Below, one piece after another: positions 6,332-6,477 of a stretch of 6,477 bases of DNA. The stretch lies in assembly GCA_002449915.1 (NCBI GenBank), contig DJXY01000172.1, forward strand, positions 1-6,477. The letters are read 5' to 3'. Made by a program: the position numbers and the translations under genes. This DNA comes from Oribacterium sp. UBA6992 (GTDB taxonomy: Bacteria > Bacillota > Clostridia > Lachnospirales > Lachnospiraceae). The notes under the pieces were generated by a model. The model had not been told where the DNA came from, ran no database searches, and saw only the letters and a list, made by a program, of their open reading frames with translations. How positions within the stretch are numbered: position 1 is the first letter of the stretch; each line of letters opens with the position of its first letter.

Positions 6332-6477
6332 ATGAATATCAAACCTTTTGGTGTAGAAGAGTGGATGAATGCTTGGGAAACCGGCGCCAGATACAATATT
6401 GCTGAGACATGTGTGGATTCCATTTCCATGGATGAACTTTTTCAGCTGACTGGAGAAAACAAAGAGGACTTTCTTAA
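6332..6477 (+). CDS. Probable PLP-dependent aminotransferase, N-terminal fragment (3' end outside window)
   Basis: ATG 6332 follows AGGAGG (6321-6326) by 5 nt, and the frame stays open for 48 codons to the end of the window. The N-terminus (NIKPFGVEEWMNAWETGARYNIAETCVDSISMDELF) resembles the start of clostridial class I/II fold PLP-dependent aminotransferases, with the typical 'W...E....YN..ET.vdS' segment before the first helix. The PLP-binding lysine and the rest of the catalytic domain lie beyond the window, so the assignment rests on this short match and the substrate cannot be given. It is the first gene after the structured leader and would be its regulatory target. Confidence 0.6.
   Translation, partial: MNIKPFGVEEWMNAWETGARYNIAETCVDSISMDELFQLTGENKEDFL

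Overview
The window looks like the chromosome of a low-to-moderate-GC Firmicute, most likely a gut-type Clostridia (Lachnospiraceae-like). This is inferred from strong AGGAGG-type ribosome binding sites, sigma-A-like promoters and the protein families present (zinc-ribbon/YARHG membrane proteins, a NimA-like flavoprotein, a MoxR/VWA pair). All seven supported genes are on the + strand and packed tightly. No rRNA, tRNA, CRISPR array, insertion sequence or phage gene is visible, and no gene-free stretch exceeds 300 bases.

Region 1 (2-2535) is the end of an operon. It holds the C-terminal part of a MoxR/CbbQ/NorQ-type AAA+ ATPase, an overlapping CoxE/NorD-like protein with a C-terminal von Willebrand A (VWA) domain and an intact metal site, and a 101-residue protein resembling the DUF2007 'signal transducing' fold. 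Translational overlaps of 8 and 11 nt suggest the three are made together. By analogy with CbbQ/CbbO and NorQ/NorD, the first two should act as an ATP-driven remodelling or metal-insertion chaperone. No client enzyme lies in the window.

Region 2 (2536-5618) is a two-gene unit. A promoter near 2605-2633 sits just downstream of an AT-rich direct repeat with a perfect palindrome. It drives two membrane proteins that both begin with a cytoplasmic zinc ribbon. The first has one membrane helix, two tandem copies of an extracellular beta-rich unit, a Ser/Thr-rich linker and a C-terminal YARHG domain. The second has a low-complexity linker and a five-helix Yip1-like membrane domain. The unit ends in an 18-bp terminator-like hairpin. 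A cell-envelope sensing or maintenance role is plausible but unproven.

Region 3 (5619-6477) has a monocistronic-looking NimA-like split-barrel flavoprotein gene. After it come a good promoter and a roughly 130-nt leader that can fold into a small hairpin plus a long branched stem followed by six T residues. The leader leads into the first 48 codons of what appears to be a PLP-dependent aminotransferase. This leader is the best candidate for something undescribed: a cis-regulatory RNA or a small RNA.
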